A DNA stretch of 44,268 bases, taken from an uncultured Oscillibacter sp. GTDB taxonomy: Bacteria; Bacillota; Clostridia; Oscillospirales; Oscillospiraceae. Below, piece by piece: positions 24,164 to 31,366 of this stretch (position 1 is its first letter; every line of letters begins with the position of its first letter). The notes beneath the pieces are model-generated. The model was not told the origin of the DNA. It searched no databases and saw only the letters and a list, made by a program, of their open reading frames with translations. The position numbers and the translations under genes are program-made. The stretch lies in NCBI GenBank assembly GCA_910583695.1, contig CAJTZL010000019.1, positions 1-44,268 of the forward strand, read 5' to 3'.

Positions 24164-24430
24164 CCCTTCGGGCGGGGGGGATTGCAGCCATGAAGATGGC
24201 TGGTTCTTTGCACCCCCCATTTTCTCTTTTTCTTCCAGAAGAAAAAAAGAAAACGGGCCGTGCACGGTCCAAAAGAGAAAAAGAAGTAACGGCCCGCGGG
24301 GGACGGGGGACCGCGGCTGAATGATCGGCGGAGCCGGAATGACTTCCCTCGCGCAATTAGATTCGGCGGGGGTTTGTCCCGTGACGAATGGACCAGCTCC
24401 TCTTTCCGCTGCCGCTGATCTGGTGGTAGG
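24164..24430 (+). repeat. Structured dispersed repeat, copy 1 (next to oriC)
   Basis: About 250 bp shared with 40429-40680 (same strand) and 40778-41035 (opposite strand). In order: CCATGAAGATGGCTGG mini-hairpin; TGCACCCCCCATTTTCTC; a 16-bp hairpin TTTTCTCTTTTTCTTC-CA-GAAGAAAA...GAAAA; the near-palindrome CGGGCCGTGCACGGTCC; AAAAGAGAAAAAGAAG; then GGCTGAATGATCGGCGGAGC, CGGAATGACTTCCC, CGCGCAATTAGATT and GAATGGACCAGCTCCTC. No conserved reading frame links the copies. It lies between dnaA's promoter and pgm; the rest of the gap to 24519 shows nothing else. Confidence 0.85.
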
Positions 24431-24519
24431 GGGATATCTGTCCGCCTTTTTCCGGGTCTGCCCTTCTGCCGGTAGAAGATGGTGGGGACGGCGGAAGAAT
24501 CCCGGAGGCCTCCTTCTTC

Positions 24520-24548
24520 TTGACATCCCCCTAAGAACCCTTTATAAT
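24520..24548 (+). promoter_or_regulatory. Consensus sigma-A promoter of the phosphohexomutase gene
   Basis: TTGACA (24520-24525) and TATAAT (24543-24548), both perfect, 17 bp apart. The ATG is about 100 nt downstream at 24650. Confidence 0.85.
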
Positions 24549-24649
24549 ATTTTTGTGCGGCATGGATAATTTTGCCGGCTGCAAGGAATCAAACGTTGTC
24601 CAAATTCGTCAAAGACGGGGACGGCGTTTCTAAAAGGAGGAGCATCGCT

Positions 24650-26377
24650 ATGGACTTCATGAAAGAATATGAGAAATGGCTTTCCAGCCCCGCCCTGAGT
24701 GAGGCGGAGCGGGCCGAGCTGGAGGCCATTCGGAACGATCCCAAGGAAATTGAATCCCGGTTTTACGGCCCCCTGGAATTTGGCACCGCCGGGCTCCGGG
24801 GCACCATGTACACAGGGTTCCACAACATGAACATCCACGTGATCCGCTGGGCTACCCAGGGCTTTGCCGACGTCATCTGCGCCGAGGGTGAGGAGGGGAA
24901 AAAGCGGGGCGTGGCCGTCTGCATGGACTGCCGGAACCACTCCATGGAGTTCGCCCGGGCCGCTGCGGAGGTCTGCGCCGCCAACGGCATTCATGTGCGC
25001 ATCTTCGAGTCCCTGCGCCCCACTCCCGAGCTGAGCTTCGCCGTTCGGGAATATCACTGCCAGGCGGGCATCAACGTCACTGCCAGCCACAACCCCAAGG
25101 AATACAACGGCTATAAGGTCTACTGGCAGGACGGCGCCCAGCTCCCCCCCCACCACGCCGACGCCATCGCCAAGCGGCTGGGGGAAATCGACATCTTCAC
25201 CGACATCAAACGCATGGACTACGACGAGGCGGTCAAGGCCGGGCTCATTGAGGTTCTGGGAGCCGAGACCGACGAGAAATTCCTCTCCAACGTCATGGCC
25301 CAGGTCAACGACGCCGAGACCGTGGCCAAGGTGGCGGACCGCTTCAAGATGGTCTACACCCCCTTCCACGGCACCGGCCACAAGCTGATTCCCGAGGCCC
25401 TGGGCCGCCTGGGCGTCAAGCACCTTATCTGCGTCCCCGAGCAGATGGTCATTGACGGGGACTTCCCCACCGTGGTCTCCCCCAACCCGGAGAATCCCGA
25501 GGGCTTCTATCTGGCGGTGGATCTGGCCAAGAAGGAGGGTGCGGACTTCATCCTGGGCTCCGACCCCGACGCCGACCGGGTGGGCATCATGGTCCGCACC
25601 AAGGACGGCGAATTTAAGGTCATCACCGGCAACCAGACCGGCGTTCTGCTTCTGGACTACCTCATCGGCGCCCGGAAGCGGGCGGGCACCCTGCCGGAGA
25701 AGGCCGTGGCCCTGAAAACCATCGTCACCACGGAGATGGCCCGGAAGGTGGCGGAGGTCAACGGCCTCCAGTGCTTCGACACCTTCACCGGCTTCAAGTT
25801 CCTGGCGGAGAAAAAAGACAAGCTGGAAAACAGCGGCGAGGGCAAGGTGATCTTCTCCTATGAGGAGAGCTACGGCTACATGCTGGGAGACTACGTCCGG
25901 GACAAGGACGCCGTCACCGCTGCCCTTCTGCTGACGGAGATGGCCGCCTGGTATGCGGACCAGGGCATGACCTTGGCGGATGCCCTGGAGGCCCTGTATG
26001 TGAAGTACGGCTTCTATGCCGAGCACACCTACAATCTGGTTATGCCCGGCCTGGACGGCTTGAAGGACATGGCGAATCTGATGAAGGGCCTCCGGGAGAA
26101 TCCCCCGGCGGAGATTTCCGGCGTGAAGGTGGTTCAGTTCAAGGACTACAGCGACGGGTCCGTAACGGACTGCGCTACCGGAGACAAGACCACGATGGAG
26201 CTCTCCGGGTCCAACGTCCTGCGCTTCGAGATGGCCGACGGCACCAGCGTCATTGTCCGGCCCTCCGGTACGGAGCCCAAGATCAAGGTCTACATCCTCA
26301 CCCAGGGTAAGGACGCGGCGGACGCCCAGGCCAATGTGGATAAATACGGTGCCTGGGTGAAGGGCTTGCAGAAATAA
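24650..26377 (+). CDS. Phosphoglucomutase/phosphomannomutase family enzyme
   Basis: A 575-aa alpha-D-phosphohexomutase of the PGM2/PgcA type, interconverting hexose 1- and 6-phosphates for glycolipid, exopolysaccharide and glycogen synthesis. The phosphoserine loop is NVTASHNPKEYNGYK (Ser146), the metal loop is GSDPDADRVG, the sugar loop is FSYEESYGYMLG, and the phosphate-binding loop is VRPSGTEPKIKVY; all are intact. The ATG at 24650 has AAAGGAGG upstream, which decides it over the longer frame. First rightward gene from the origin, with its own promoter and terminator. Confidence 0.93.
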   Translation: MDFMKEYEKWLSSPALSEAERAELEAIRNDPKEIESRFYGPLEFGTAGLRGTMYTGFHNMNIHVIRWATQGFADVICAEGEEGKKRGVAVCMDCRNHSMEFARAAAEVCAANGIHVRIFESLRPTPELSFAVREYHCQAGINVTASHNPKEYNGYKVYWQDGAQLPPHHADAIAKRLGEIDIFTDIKRMDYDEAVKAGLIEVLGAETDEKFLSNVMAQVNDAETVAKVADRFKMVYTPFHGTGHKLIPEALGRLGVKHLICVPEQMVIDGDFPTVVSPNPENPEGFYLAVDLAKKEGADFILGSDPDADRVGIMVRTKDGEFKVITGNQTGVLLLDYLIGARKRAGTLPEKAVALKTIVTTEMARKVAEVNGLQCFDTFTGFKFLAEKKDKLENSGEGKVIFSYEESYGYMLGDYVRDKDAVTAALLLTEMAAWYADQGMTLADALEALYVKYGFYAEHTYNLVMPGLDGLKDMANLMKGLRENPPAEISGVKVVQFKDYSDGSVTDCATGDKTTMELSGSNVLRFEMADGTSVIVRPSGTEPKIKVYILTQGKDAADAQANVDKYGAWVKGLQK

Positions 26378-26429
26378 AAGGCGTTCCCCCCTCCCTCCGG
26401 AAGCATGGCGGGTTCCAAAACATGGAAAA

Positions 26430-26472
26430 GCAGGAAGTGCCCGGCGGAAAGCCGCGGCACTTCCTGCTTTTG
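26430..26472 (+). terminator. Rho-independent terminator of the phosphohexomutase gene
   Basis: GCAGGAAGTGCC (26430-26441) pairs with GGCACTTCCTGC (26456-26467), enclosing a second GC stem (CGGC/GCCG), then TTTTG. Confidence 0.85.
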
Positions 26473-26547
26473 CCATATGTAATTTGACGAATTTTTAACC
26501 AACATTTTGGAGGGGAAGCATAAATGTGATTTTGCCCAAAATTTCTG

Positions 26548-26576
26548 TTGTAATCCGCCGATGGCTGTTGTATAAT
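26548..26576 (+). promoter_or_regulatory. Sigma-A promoter of the small protein/EF-G-like operon
   Basis: TTGTAA (26548-26553) and TATAAT (26571-26576), 17 bp spacer, about 64 nt before the small gene's ATG. Confidence 0.75.
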
Positions 26577-26639
26577 TCATATATTGGACGCTTGCGGCCC
26601 CCAGGTCCGCCAGAACGGGAACAAAAGGAGGCATCGGCT

Positions 26640-26786
26640 ATGGGAATGACCGTCAAGCAATTCAACAGCTACGTGCGCTTTATCCTCTCGGCGCTGAAAG
26701 ACATGCTGGAGGAAACCGACGAGGAGAAAAAAGCGGCCAAGGCGAAAGAGCTGATGGAAAACCTGCAAACCTCATTGGAAGACTGA
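26640..26786 (+). CDS. Small hypothetical protein, 48 aa
   Basis: A 48-aa protein, MGMTVKQFNSYVRFILSALK, followed by a charged helix (MLEETDEEKKAAKAKELMENL). The ATG at 26640 has a strong AAAGGAGG at proper spacing, a promoter upstream, and the next gene starts 21 bp after its stop, so it is very likely expressed. No family recognised; it looks like a two-helix protein. Its fixed place before the EF-G-like gene may indicate a translation-related or regulatory role, but that is only inference. Confidence 0.75.
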   Translation: MGMTVKQFNSYVRFILSALKDMLEETDEEKKAAKAKELMENLQTSLED

Positions 26787-26807
26787 AACTAAGGAGTGGA
26801 ACGAATC

Positions 26808-28877
26808 ATGAGCTATTCTGTACAGAACATCCGCAACGTCTGTCTGCTGGGGCACAGCGGCAGCGGCAAGACCGCCCTGGCCGAGAGCCTGCTCTATATG
26901 ACCGGCGTCATTGATAGAATGGGCCGGGCCGCCGACGGCAACACCGTCTGCGACTATGACCCGGAGGAGACCAAGCGCCAGATTTCCCTCTCCCTGGCTC
27001 TGGCGCCCCTGGACTACAAGGGCAGCCGCATCAACCTGATGGACACTCCCGGCGCCTTTGACTTTGCCGGAGAGGCCATGGCCGCCCTCCGGGCCGCCGA
27101 CGCCGCCATCATCGTCTGCTCCGCCAAGGACGGCGTGTCTGTGGGCCTGGAGAAGGCGTGGAAATACTGCGAGGAGCGGAACATGCCCCGCTTCATCTAC
27201 ATCTCCAAAACCGACGAGGACAACTCCGACTACAACGCCACCTTCGAGGCCCTGCGGGAGCGCTTCGGCAAGAAGATCGCCCCGGTGGTGGTCCCCATTT
27301 GGGACGGGGACAAAAAGGTTACGGGCATTATCGACGTGCTGAATAAGCGGGCCTATGAGATGCAGAAGCTCAAGCGGGTGGAAATCGAGGTTCCCGCCGA
27401 CAAGGCCGACGTCATCGCCGAATTTAATGACGCGCTCAAGGAGTCCGTGGCCGAGACCAGCGAGGACCTGATGAACAAGTTCTTCGACGGTGAGGACTTC
27501 ACCTATGCCGAGATGATCCAGGGCCTCCGGCAGGGCGTCCGGGAGCTGAGCCTCTTCCCCGTCCTCTGCGGCTCCGCCGTAGGCTGCCTGGGCTCCCTGA
27601 TGCTGATGGACAACATTGTGGACCTGCTGCCCAATCCCGTGGAGGGCAACTACCACAAGGCCACCAAGGCCGACGGCGAGACCGAGGAATTTGTGGTCTC
27701 CCCCGGCGGCGTGCCCACGGCCTTCGTCTTCAAGACCATCTCCGACCAGTACGGCAAGTACTCCTTCGTCAAGGTCCTCTCCGGGGCCATCACGCCGGAT
27801 ATGCCCATGGTGAACGCCCGCACTGGCGAAAAGGTGAAGCTGGGCCGCCTGTACACCATCCGGGGCAAGAAGAACACCGAGGTCAAGGAGCTGGTCTGCG
27901 GCGACATCGGAGCCATTGCCAAAATGGACGTCAAGACCGGAGACACCCTCTGCGACGAGCGGAAGGTGGTCAGCCTGAAAAACATCCCCTTCGCGGAGCC
28001 CTGCTACTCCGTGGCCATCCAGCCCAAGACCCGGGGCCAGGAGGATAAGATTGCCCAGGGCCTCACCCGCCTCAACGAGGAGGACCCCACCTTCACCGTG
28101 GTGAACAACGCCGAAACCCACCAGATGGTGATTTCCGGTGCCGGCGACATGCAGATGGATGTGCTGGTCAGCAAGCTGAAAAGCCGCTTCAACGTGGAGG
28201 CGGAATTGAAGCCCACCCGGGTTCCCTACCGGGAGAAGATCCGCAAGACCGTCCAGAAGCAGGGACGGCACAAGAAGCAGACCGGCGGCTCCGGCCAGTT
28301 CGGCGACGTGTGGGTTCGGTTCGAGTACAATCCCGACGAGGAGGAGATGGTCTTTGCCGAGGAGGTCTTCGGCGGCTCCGTGCCCCGGAACTTCTTCCCG
28401 GCGGTTGAGAAGGGCCTCCGGGAGGCCTGCATCCACGGCCCCCTGGCGGGTTATCCCCTGGTAAACCTGAAGGCGGTTCTCTACGACGGGTCCTACCACC
28501 CGGTGGACTCCTCCGAAATCGCCTTCAAGACGGCGGCGCAGCTGGCCTACAAGGCCGCCATGCCGGAGGCCAACCCCGTGCTGCTGGAGCCCATCGGCGA
28601 GCTGAAGGTGACGGTGCCGGAGAGCTACACCGGCGATGTCATGGGCGACATCTCCAAGCGCCGGGGCACCCCCATGGGCATGGACCCCGTGGGCGACGGC
28701 ACCCAGGTCATCACCGCTGAGGTTCCCATGGCGGAGATGGGCACCTATGCCATTGACCTCCGGGCCATGACCCAGAGCCGTGGCAGCTTCACCTTCCACT
28801 TTGTCCGCTATCAGGACTGTCCCCCTGCCGCCCAGGAGAAGGCCATCGCCGAGGCGAAGGCCATGGCGGAGGCGTAA
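26808..28877 (+). CDS. EF-G-like translational GTPase (EF-G2/FusA2-type)
   Basis: A 689-aa protein with the five-domain EF-G layout. The GTP motifs differ from canonical EF-G: P-loop is GHSGSGKT (15-22) instead of AHIDAGKTT; G3 is DTPGAFDF with Ala83 where the catalytic His of DTPGHVDF sits; G4 is ISKTDED instead of NKMD. These changes mark the Firmicutes EF-G2-type paralogue group rather than the main translocase. Domain II to V landmarks include VLSGAITPDMPM, RGQEDKIAQGLTRLNEEDPTF, and YPLVNLKAVLYDGSYH. Start ATG 26808 with AAGGAG upstream. Probably ribosome-associated; the role of this group is not settled. Confidence 0.88.
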   Translation: MSYSVQNIRNVCLLGHSGSGKTALAESLLYMTGVIDRMGRAADGNTVCDYDPEETKRQISLSLALAPLDYKGSRINLMDTPGAFDFAGEAMAALRAADAAIIVCSAKDGVSVGLEKAWKYCEERNMPRFIYISKTDEDNSDYNATFEALRERFGKKIAPVVVPIWDGDKKVTGIIDVLNKRAYEMQKLKRVEIEVPADKADVIAEFNDALKESVAETSEDLMNKFFDGEDFTYAEMIQGLRQGVRELSLFPVLCGSAVGCLGSLMLMDNIVDLLPNPVEGNYHKATKADGETEEFVVSPGGVPTAFVFKTISDQYGKYSFVKVLSGAITPDMPMVNARTGEKVKLGRLYTIRGKKNTEVKELVCGDIGAIAKMDVKTGDTLCDERKVVSLKNIPFAEPCYSVAIQPKTRGQEDKIAQGLTRLNEEDPTFTVVNNAETHQMVISGAGDMQMDVLVSKLKSRFNVEAELKPTRVPYREKIRKTVQKQGRHKKQTGGSGQFGDVWVRFEYNPDEEEMVFAEEVFGGSVPRNFFPAVEKGLREACIHGPLAGYPLVNLKAVLYDGSYHPVDSSEIAFKTAAQLAYKAAMPEANPVLLEPIGELKVTVPESYTGDVMGDISKRRGTPMGMDPVGDGTQVITAEVPMAEMGTYAIDLRAMTQSRGSFTFHFVRYQDCPPAAQEKAIAEAKAMAEA

Positions 28878-28904
28878 GGCGCCGGTTTTCGATTTGGATA
28901 AGGG

Positions 28905-28932
28905 AGGCCCCGCTCCTCTTGGAGCGGGGCCT
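28905..28932. terminator. Terminator hairpin between convergent genes
   Basis: A perfect 12-bp stem, AGGCCCCGCTCC (28905-28916) and GGAGCGGGGCCT (28921-28932), loop TCTT. T-tract is short on both sides; it probably serves the EF-G-like gene and the convergent PH-like gene. Confidence 0.7.
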
Positions 28933-28940
28933 TTGCGCGC

Positions 28941-29264
28941 TTACAGCCGTTTGACGCCGGCTTCCTCCAGCCAGCCCTGGAGCTTTTTCGCGGGAAAGCC
29001 GGTCAAGGGATAGGTGTCGCCGTTCCGGGCGCAGATGGTCACTTTCGTAATGAAGAGCGCGCGATCCACCCTGAAGCCCTGTATGTCCTTGACAGGCAGA
29101 TCCATTTCCAGCTGCTTGACCATGCTGATTTTGAAGCAGGCCCGCTGGTTCGTGACAAAAACAGTTCCCTGGAAGGGTTTTTTGGACAAGCCCTGTTTGA
29201 GATAGAGGGACATCTGCCCACTGCCGATCAAGCTCTCACCGGGGAAAAGGTCCAGCTTTGCCAT
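28941..29264 (-). CDS. PH/GRAM-like domain protein
   Basis: A 107-aa protein, MAKLDLFPGESLIGSGQMSL, with GTVFVTNQRACFKIS and IQGFRVDRALFITKVTI, the strand pattern of bacterial PH-like (GRAM/YokE-type) domains: a seven-strand barrel plus C-terminal helix (AKKLQGWLEEAGV). Such domains bind lipids or proteins at membranes; no partner is indicated. The ATG at 29264 has GGAGGT upstream. Convergent with the EF-G-like gene. Confidence 0.75.
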   Translation of the reverse strand: MAKLDLFPGESLIGSGQMSLYLKQGLSKKPFQGTVFVTNQRACFKISMVKQLEMDLPVKDIQGFRVDRALFITKVTICARNGDTYPLTGFPAKKLQGWLEEAGVKRL

Positions 29265-29359
29265 AGAAAATTACCTCCAAATATTTCCATATTTCCGGCG
29301 CGGCCGTTGGGAGCGGGAAACCGGCAGGGTCCCCCGCCCCAGGCGTCCGCCGGAAACAT

Positions 29360-29394
29360 AAAAGCGGTGCCGAGCTTCAAAAACTCAGCACCGC
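29360..29394 (-). terminator. Terminator-like hairpin upstream of the PH-like gene
   Basis: GCGGTGCCGAG (29364-29374) pairs with CTCAGCACCGC (29384-29394), one mismatch. On the minus strand it is followed by TTTTATG. No minus-strand gene ends here, so it could end an unannotated transcript or act as a leader attenuator for the PH-like gene. Confidence 0.5.
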
Positions 29395-29438
29395 ATAAAA
29401 TCATGCGAACGCACGCCCAGAAACCCGTCCCGCCGCCC

Positions 29439-29467
29439 TTGCAAAAAGACGGGGAGATGGGTATAAT
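29439..29467 (+). promoter_or_regulatory. Sigma-A promoter of structured RNA A
   Basis: TTGCAA (29439-29444) and TATAAT (29462-29467), 17 bp apart, immediately before the conserved RNA fold. Confidence 0.75.
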
Positions 29468-29472
29468 AAGCC

Positions 29473-29570
29473 TGTGGTGCAGTTACAAAAACTGCTGTGC
29501 TGAGTGGCTAGAGCACTCGTACAGGGCCGCCGGGTGTTGGAAGCGCCCGGCGGCCTGCCGCATTTATGTT
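29473..29570 (+). ncRNA. Structured small RNA A (paralogue of RNA B at 39882)
   Basis: About 95 nt. Outer stem TGTGG (29473-29477)/CCGCA (29558-29562) encloses three hairpins: GCAGTT/AACTGC; CTGTGC-GAGTG/CACTC-GTACAG with loop GCTAGAG; and GGCCGCCGGG/CCCGGCGGCC. RNA B has the same four helices in the same order with different but compensating bases, while linkers (GGTGC, TGTG, CAGG, CTGCCGCATTT) are kept. Paired positions changing together between two copies is good evidence for a selected RNA structure. It has a promoter and no reading frame. It does not match tRNA, SRP RNA, 6S or a riboswitch I can name. It ends 138 bp before the sigma-factor gene. Confidence 0.75.
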
Positions 29571-29630
29571 TCCGTCCTTTATTGTACCTCCTTGAGACAA
29601 AAATTGCAAGAAAAATTCTGCGGAGTTCCC

Positions 29631-29664
29631 GTAACGTTTCCGCCGTTCCGGGGATATATAGACA
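29631..29664 (+). promoter_or_regulatory. Candidate ECF-type promoter of the sigma/anti-sigma operon
   Basis: GTAACGTTT (29631-29639) and ATATATAGAC (about 29654-29663) lie about 15 bp apart, about 45-70 bp before the sigma gene. An AAC-containing -35 is typical of ECF sigma factors, so self-regulation is plausible. No sigma-A -35/-10 pair is better placed. Confidence 0.4.
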
Positions 29665-29708
29665 AGAAATGGGGCCCGGCGGGGCCTGACGAAAGAGGGT
29701 GAGTTTCC

Positions 29709-30200
29709 TTGGAGGACATGGAACAGGTCTATCGGCGGCACGCCCGGACGGTTTATAAGTTCCTCCTGGCCCAGTGCCGCGACCCCGGCCTTGCGGAGGA
29801 GCTGACCCAGGAGACCTTTTATCAGGCCGTCAAATCCGTGGACCGCTTTGACGGGACCTGCAAGGTCTCCGTCTGGCTCTGCCAGATCGCCAAGCATCTC
29901 TGGTATCAGCACCTCCGGAAGCAGAAGCGGGAGGCTCCCCTTTCCCCGGAGGACCTGCCGGAGGTCCCTGGCCCCTCGGCGGAGGAGGGATTGTTGGAGC
30001 GGGAGGGGAGAATGGACCTCCTCCGGCTGGTCCACGGCCTGCCGGAGCCCCAGCGGGAGGTGGTGTATCTCCGGGCCTTCGGGGGCCTCAGCTTCCGGGA
30101 GATCGGGGACGTGTGCGGCAGGACGGAGACCTGGGCCCGGGTGACGTTTTACCGGAGCAAGGAAAAACTGCGGAATGGAGGCACGGACGATGAAGAATGA
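29709..30200 (+). CDS. ECF-type RNA polymerase sigma factor
   Basis: A 163-aa sigma-70 family protein. Region 2 (about 5-70) has YKFLLAQCRDPGLAEELTQETFYQ and WLCQIAKHLWYQHLRKQKRE; region 4 (about 100-155) has LPEPQREVVYLRAFGGLSFREIGDV and the recognition helix TWARVTFYRSKEKL. There are no regions 1 or 3, so it is an ECF factor. The start is read as TTG at 29709 with GAGGGTGAG upstream; the ATG three codons later has its GGAGG too close. The end overlaps the anti-sigma gene by 11 nt. Confidence 0.9.
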   Translation: MEDMEQVYRRHARTVYKFLLAQCRDPGLAEELTQETFYQAVKSVDRFDGTCKVSVWLCQIAKHLWYQHLRKQKREAPLSPEDLPEVPGPSAEEGLLEREGRMDLLRLVHGLPEPQREVVYLRAFGGLSFREIGDVCGRTETWARVTFYRSKEKLRNGGTDDEE

Positions 30201-31257
30201 TTTGACCTGCGGCGTGGTGCGGGATTTGCTGCCCAGCTATGTGGAAAACCTCCTGGGGGAGGAATCGAAGGAGGCGGTGGACCGGCATTTGGAGACTTGC
30301 CCGGAATGCCGGGAGCGGAAGGAGGACATGGCCGCGCCAACCGGGGCGGAGGAGACGGCGGAGGCCGCGAAGGAAGTGGATTTCCTCCGGCGGGTGAAGA
30401 AGGGGACGGTGAAGAAAATCGCCCTGGCGGTGGTCTGCACGGCCCTGGTCGTGCTGGGGGGCCTGGCTCTAAAGGTGTTCGTCATCGGCACGCCTCTCCA
30501 GGCCCAGAGCGTAGCCGTCATTGCGGAAGAGATTCAAGACGGAGGAAGCACGCTGTTTTTGTCCCTGAGCTCCATTAACTCCGGAAACGCCTTCCACGGC
30601 TGGAGACTGGAGACGGTGGACGGCGTGACCTCCATCTATGCCAGGGATGTGATGGTCTCTCCCATCCACCGCACCGGCGACGCGCAGATATACGTTCCCC
30701 TGAACTTTATCCAGGAGGTCTGGCTGGGCGGCAGGTCCGGACGGCTTATTTGGGCGGATGGGCTGGCCATCAGCCAGAAGACCATGGACCTGCTGGAGGC
30801 AAAGACGCCTTTCTGCGGCGACGTTCCCGCCCTTGGGCGCATCGCGGAGCTGCTGGAGATTTCCCAGGAGCTGGGGCCCTATGCCACCACCCTGCACACC
30901 AGCAGCCAGCCCTACGCCTGGGCGCTGGAGTTCCGGGATACTTTTGACACGAAGGACTGGCGGATGCTGCGTTTCTGCGCGTACCAGATGCTTGCCTTGG
31001 TAGGGAACCTGGATCAGATCAATTACAGCTACCGGCCGGAGGGCGGCGTAGGCAGAACCGCGGTGGACCAGCTCCGGGAGGGCAGCGTCAGCGCCGGGGC
31101 TGCGGCGCGGGTCCTGGCCGGGCTGACGGAGCGGCACAACGAGGAGCACAACACCAACTGGCCCGTCCACGAGAGCATCAAGGAATACGCGGAGAGCCCA
31201 TTGGAGTATCAGCGCATGGTGACGCTGATGAATGAGTACCTCATCTACCGGCAATGA
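30190..31257 (+). CDS. Anti-sigma factor with zinc finger and DUF4825-like domain
   Basis: A 355-aa membrane protein. The N-terminal zinc-finger anti-sigma domain has HLETCPECRER (H-x3-C-x2-C) and the DLLPSYVENLL helix; one membrane segment (IALAVVCTALVVLGGLAL, about 82-99); and an outer region containing KTPFCGDVPALGRIAELL and SSQPYAWALEFRD, the pattern of DUF4825. It would hold the sigma factor until an envelope signal is sensed. The start at 30190 (MKNDLTCG) follows GGAGG; an ATG at 30175 is possible. Cognate of the overlapping upstream sigma gene. Confidence 0.85.
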   Translation: MKNDLTCGVVRDLLPSYVENLLGEESKEAVDRHLETCPECRERKEDMAAPTGAEETAEAAKEVDFLRRVKKGTVKKIALAVVCTALVVLGGLALKVFVIGTPLQAQSVAVIAEEIQDGGSTLFLSLSSINSGNAFHGWRLETVDGVTSIYARDVMVSPIHRTGDAQIYVPLNFIQEVWLGGRSGRLIWADGLAISQKTMDLLEAKTPFCGDVPALGRIAELLEISQELGPYATTLHTSSQPYAWALEFRDTFDTKDWRMLRFCAYQMLALVGNLDQINYSYRPEGGVGRTAVDQLREGSVSAGAAARVLAGLTERHNEEHNTNWPVHESIKEYAESPLEYQRMVTLMNEYLIYRQ

Positions 31258-31262
31258 CGCGA

Positions 31263-31288
31263 AAGGACCGCCCGGAAGGGCGGTCCTT
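31263..31288 (+). terminator. Rho-independent terminator of the sigma operon
   Basis: AAGGACCGCCC (31263-31273) and GGGCGGTCCTT (31278-31288), loop GGAA, then CTGATTG. It lies 5 nt after the anti-sigma stop. Confidence 0.75.
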
Positions 31289-31316
31289 CTGATTGTGTAC
31301 ATCAGGGTTCCCGGCA

Positions 31317-31366
31317 AACGGGCCGGCCAGGGGGCCGGCCCCTACAGGAAATGTGTAGGGGCCGCC
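31317..31366. repeat. GC-rich intergenic palindromic repeat (GTAGGGGC family, member f)
   Basis: GGGCCGGCC-AGGG-GGCCGGCCC followed by CTACA, then TGTAGGGGCCGCC. The hairpin loop AGGG and the 3' CCnACA flank recur at 44219-44245 with a different stem sequence, indicating that the fold is kept. Located between convergent genes. Confidence 0.5.

Noticed and set aside
24164..24430. Dispersed repeat considered as a coding gene
   Set aside because: Open frames in the three copies do not correspond; insertions and deletions are not in multiples of three, and hairpins are kept instead.
29473..29570. RNA A considered as a tRNA, SRP RNA or riboswitch
   Set aside because: No TTCRA T-loop or CCA end, no GGAA/GCAG SRP apical motif, and no consistent downstream gene between the two copies as a riboswitch would need.
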